DNA from: Planctomycetota bacterium
Lineage (GTDB): Bacteria > Planctomycetota > MHYJ01 > WSZJ01
DNA length: 33,522 nucleotides
Assembly: GCA_021413805.1 (NCBI GenBank)
Contig: JAIOPR010000278.1
Coordinates: forward strand, 1 to 33,522
Direction: 5' to 3'
Below, one piece after another: positions 33,308 through 33,522 of this stretch. The translations under genes were made by a program, and so were the position numbers. Position 1 is the stretch's first letter, and every line of letters begins with the position of its first letter. Below the pieces are notes generated by a model. That model was not told the origin of the DNA. It did not search any database and saw only the letters and a list, made by a program, of their open reading frames with translations.

Positions 33308-33522
33308 ATGGCCGACGCGCTTGCCGATCCCGCAGGACTTCGCAGTGTCATTGCCGAGCTCAAAAAGGGCCGGCGTTTCCTCCTCATCACGCACGCCCGG
33401 CCCGACGGGGATGCGCTGGGAAGCGAGCTGGCGCTGGGAGGGATGCTGTCGGGGGCGGGGAAGGAAGTGGTCATGGTGGTGGATGGCGGCGCTCCCGCTG
33501 AACTGGCCTTTCTCCCGGGGTC
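33308..33522 (+). CDS. DHH-family phosphoesterase (NrnA/bifunctional oligoribonuclease-pAp phosphatase-like), truncated by window edge
   Basis: MADALADPAGLRSVIAELKKGRRFLLITHARPDGDALGSELALGGMLSGAGKEVVMVVDGGAPAELAFLPG; the THxxPDGDALGS motif is diagnostic. Open at the 3' end so absent from the ORF track. Confidence 0.9.
   Translation, partial: MADALADPAGLRSVIAELKKGRRFLLITHARPDGDALGSELALGGMLSGAGKEVVMVVDGGAPAELAFLPG

Noticed and set aside
1-33522. tRNA, rRNA, CRISPR, IS element or prophage
   Set aside because: No cloverleaf-like conserved T-loop context, rRNA signature, regularly spaced repeat array, transposase/integrase motif or phage structural gene was seen by eye; tools such as tRNAscan-SE and Infernal would be needed to exclude them fully.

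Overview
High-GC bacterial chromosomal window, gene-dense, with no rRNA, tRNA, CRISPR array, IS element or prophage that I could support. The gene content is Planctomycetota-like by inference: a Ser/Thr kinase fused to an FGE-like domain, a caspase-like protease, and many lineage-specific secreted proteins and lipoproteins. Two genes run off the window edges and are absent from the ORF track: uvrB (minus, 1..969) and a DHH phosphoesterase (plus, 33308..33522). Housekeeping or recognisable genes: uvrB, a VOC protein, a SAM methyltransferase, a VIT/CCC1 transporter, a ZntB/CorA-like transporter, comEA-like, a GGDEF cyclase, a 2-hydroxyacid dehydrogenase, recO, ndk, an NFACT-R protein, an amidohydrolase and two Ser/Thr kinases. 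The loci most worth a second look are: (1) a secreted caspase-like protease with an EF-hand-type loop followed by about four Tudor/chromo-barrel-like repeats (9565..11082); (2) a PH-like plus arrestin-like fusion protein beside a Ser/Thr kinase (31887..33260); (3) a short NFACT/RqcH relative that keeps the coiled coil and NFACT-R but has no NFACT-N domain (24640..25557); (4) a beta-barrel-like protein interrupted by an (Asn-Pro)9 repeat; (5) a window-wide pattern of blockwise switching between C-ending and G-ending synonymous codons. All family calls come from reading motifs by eye; no searches were run.
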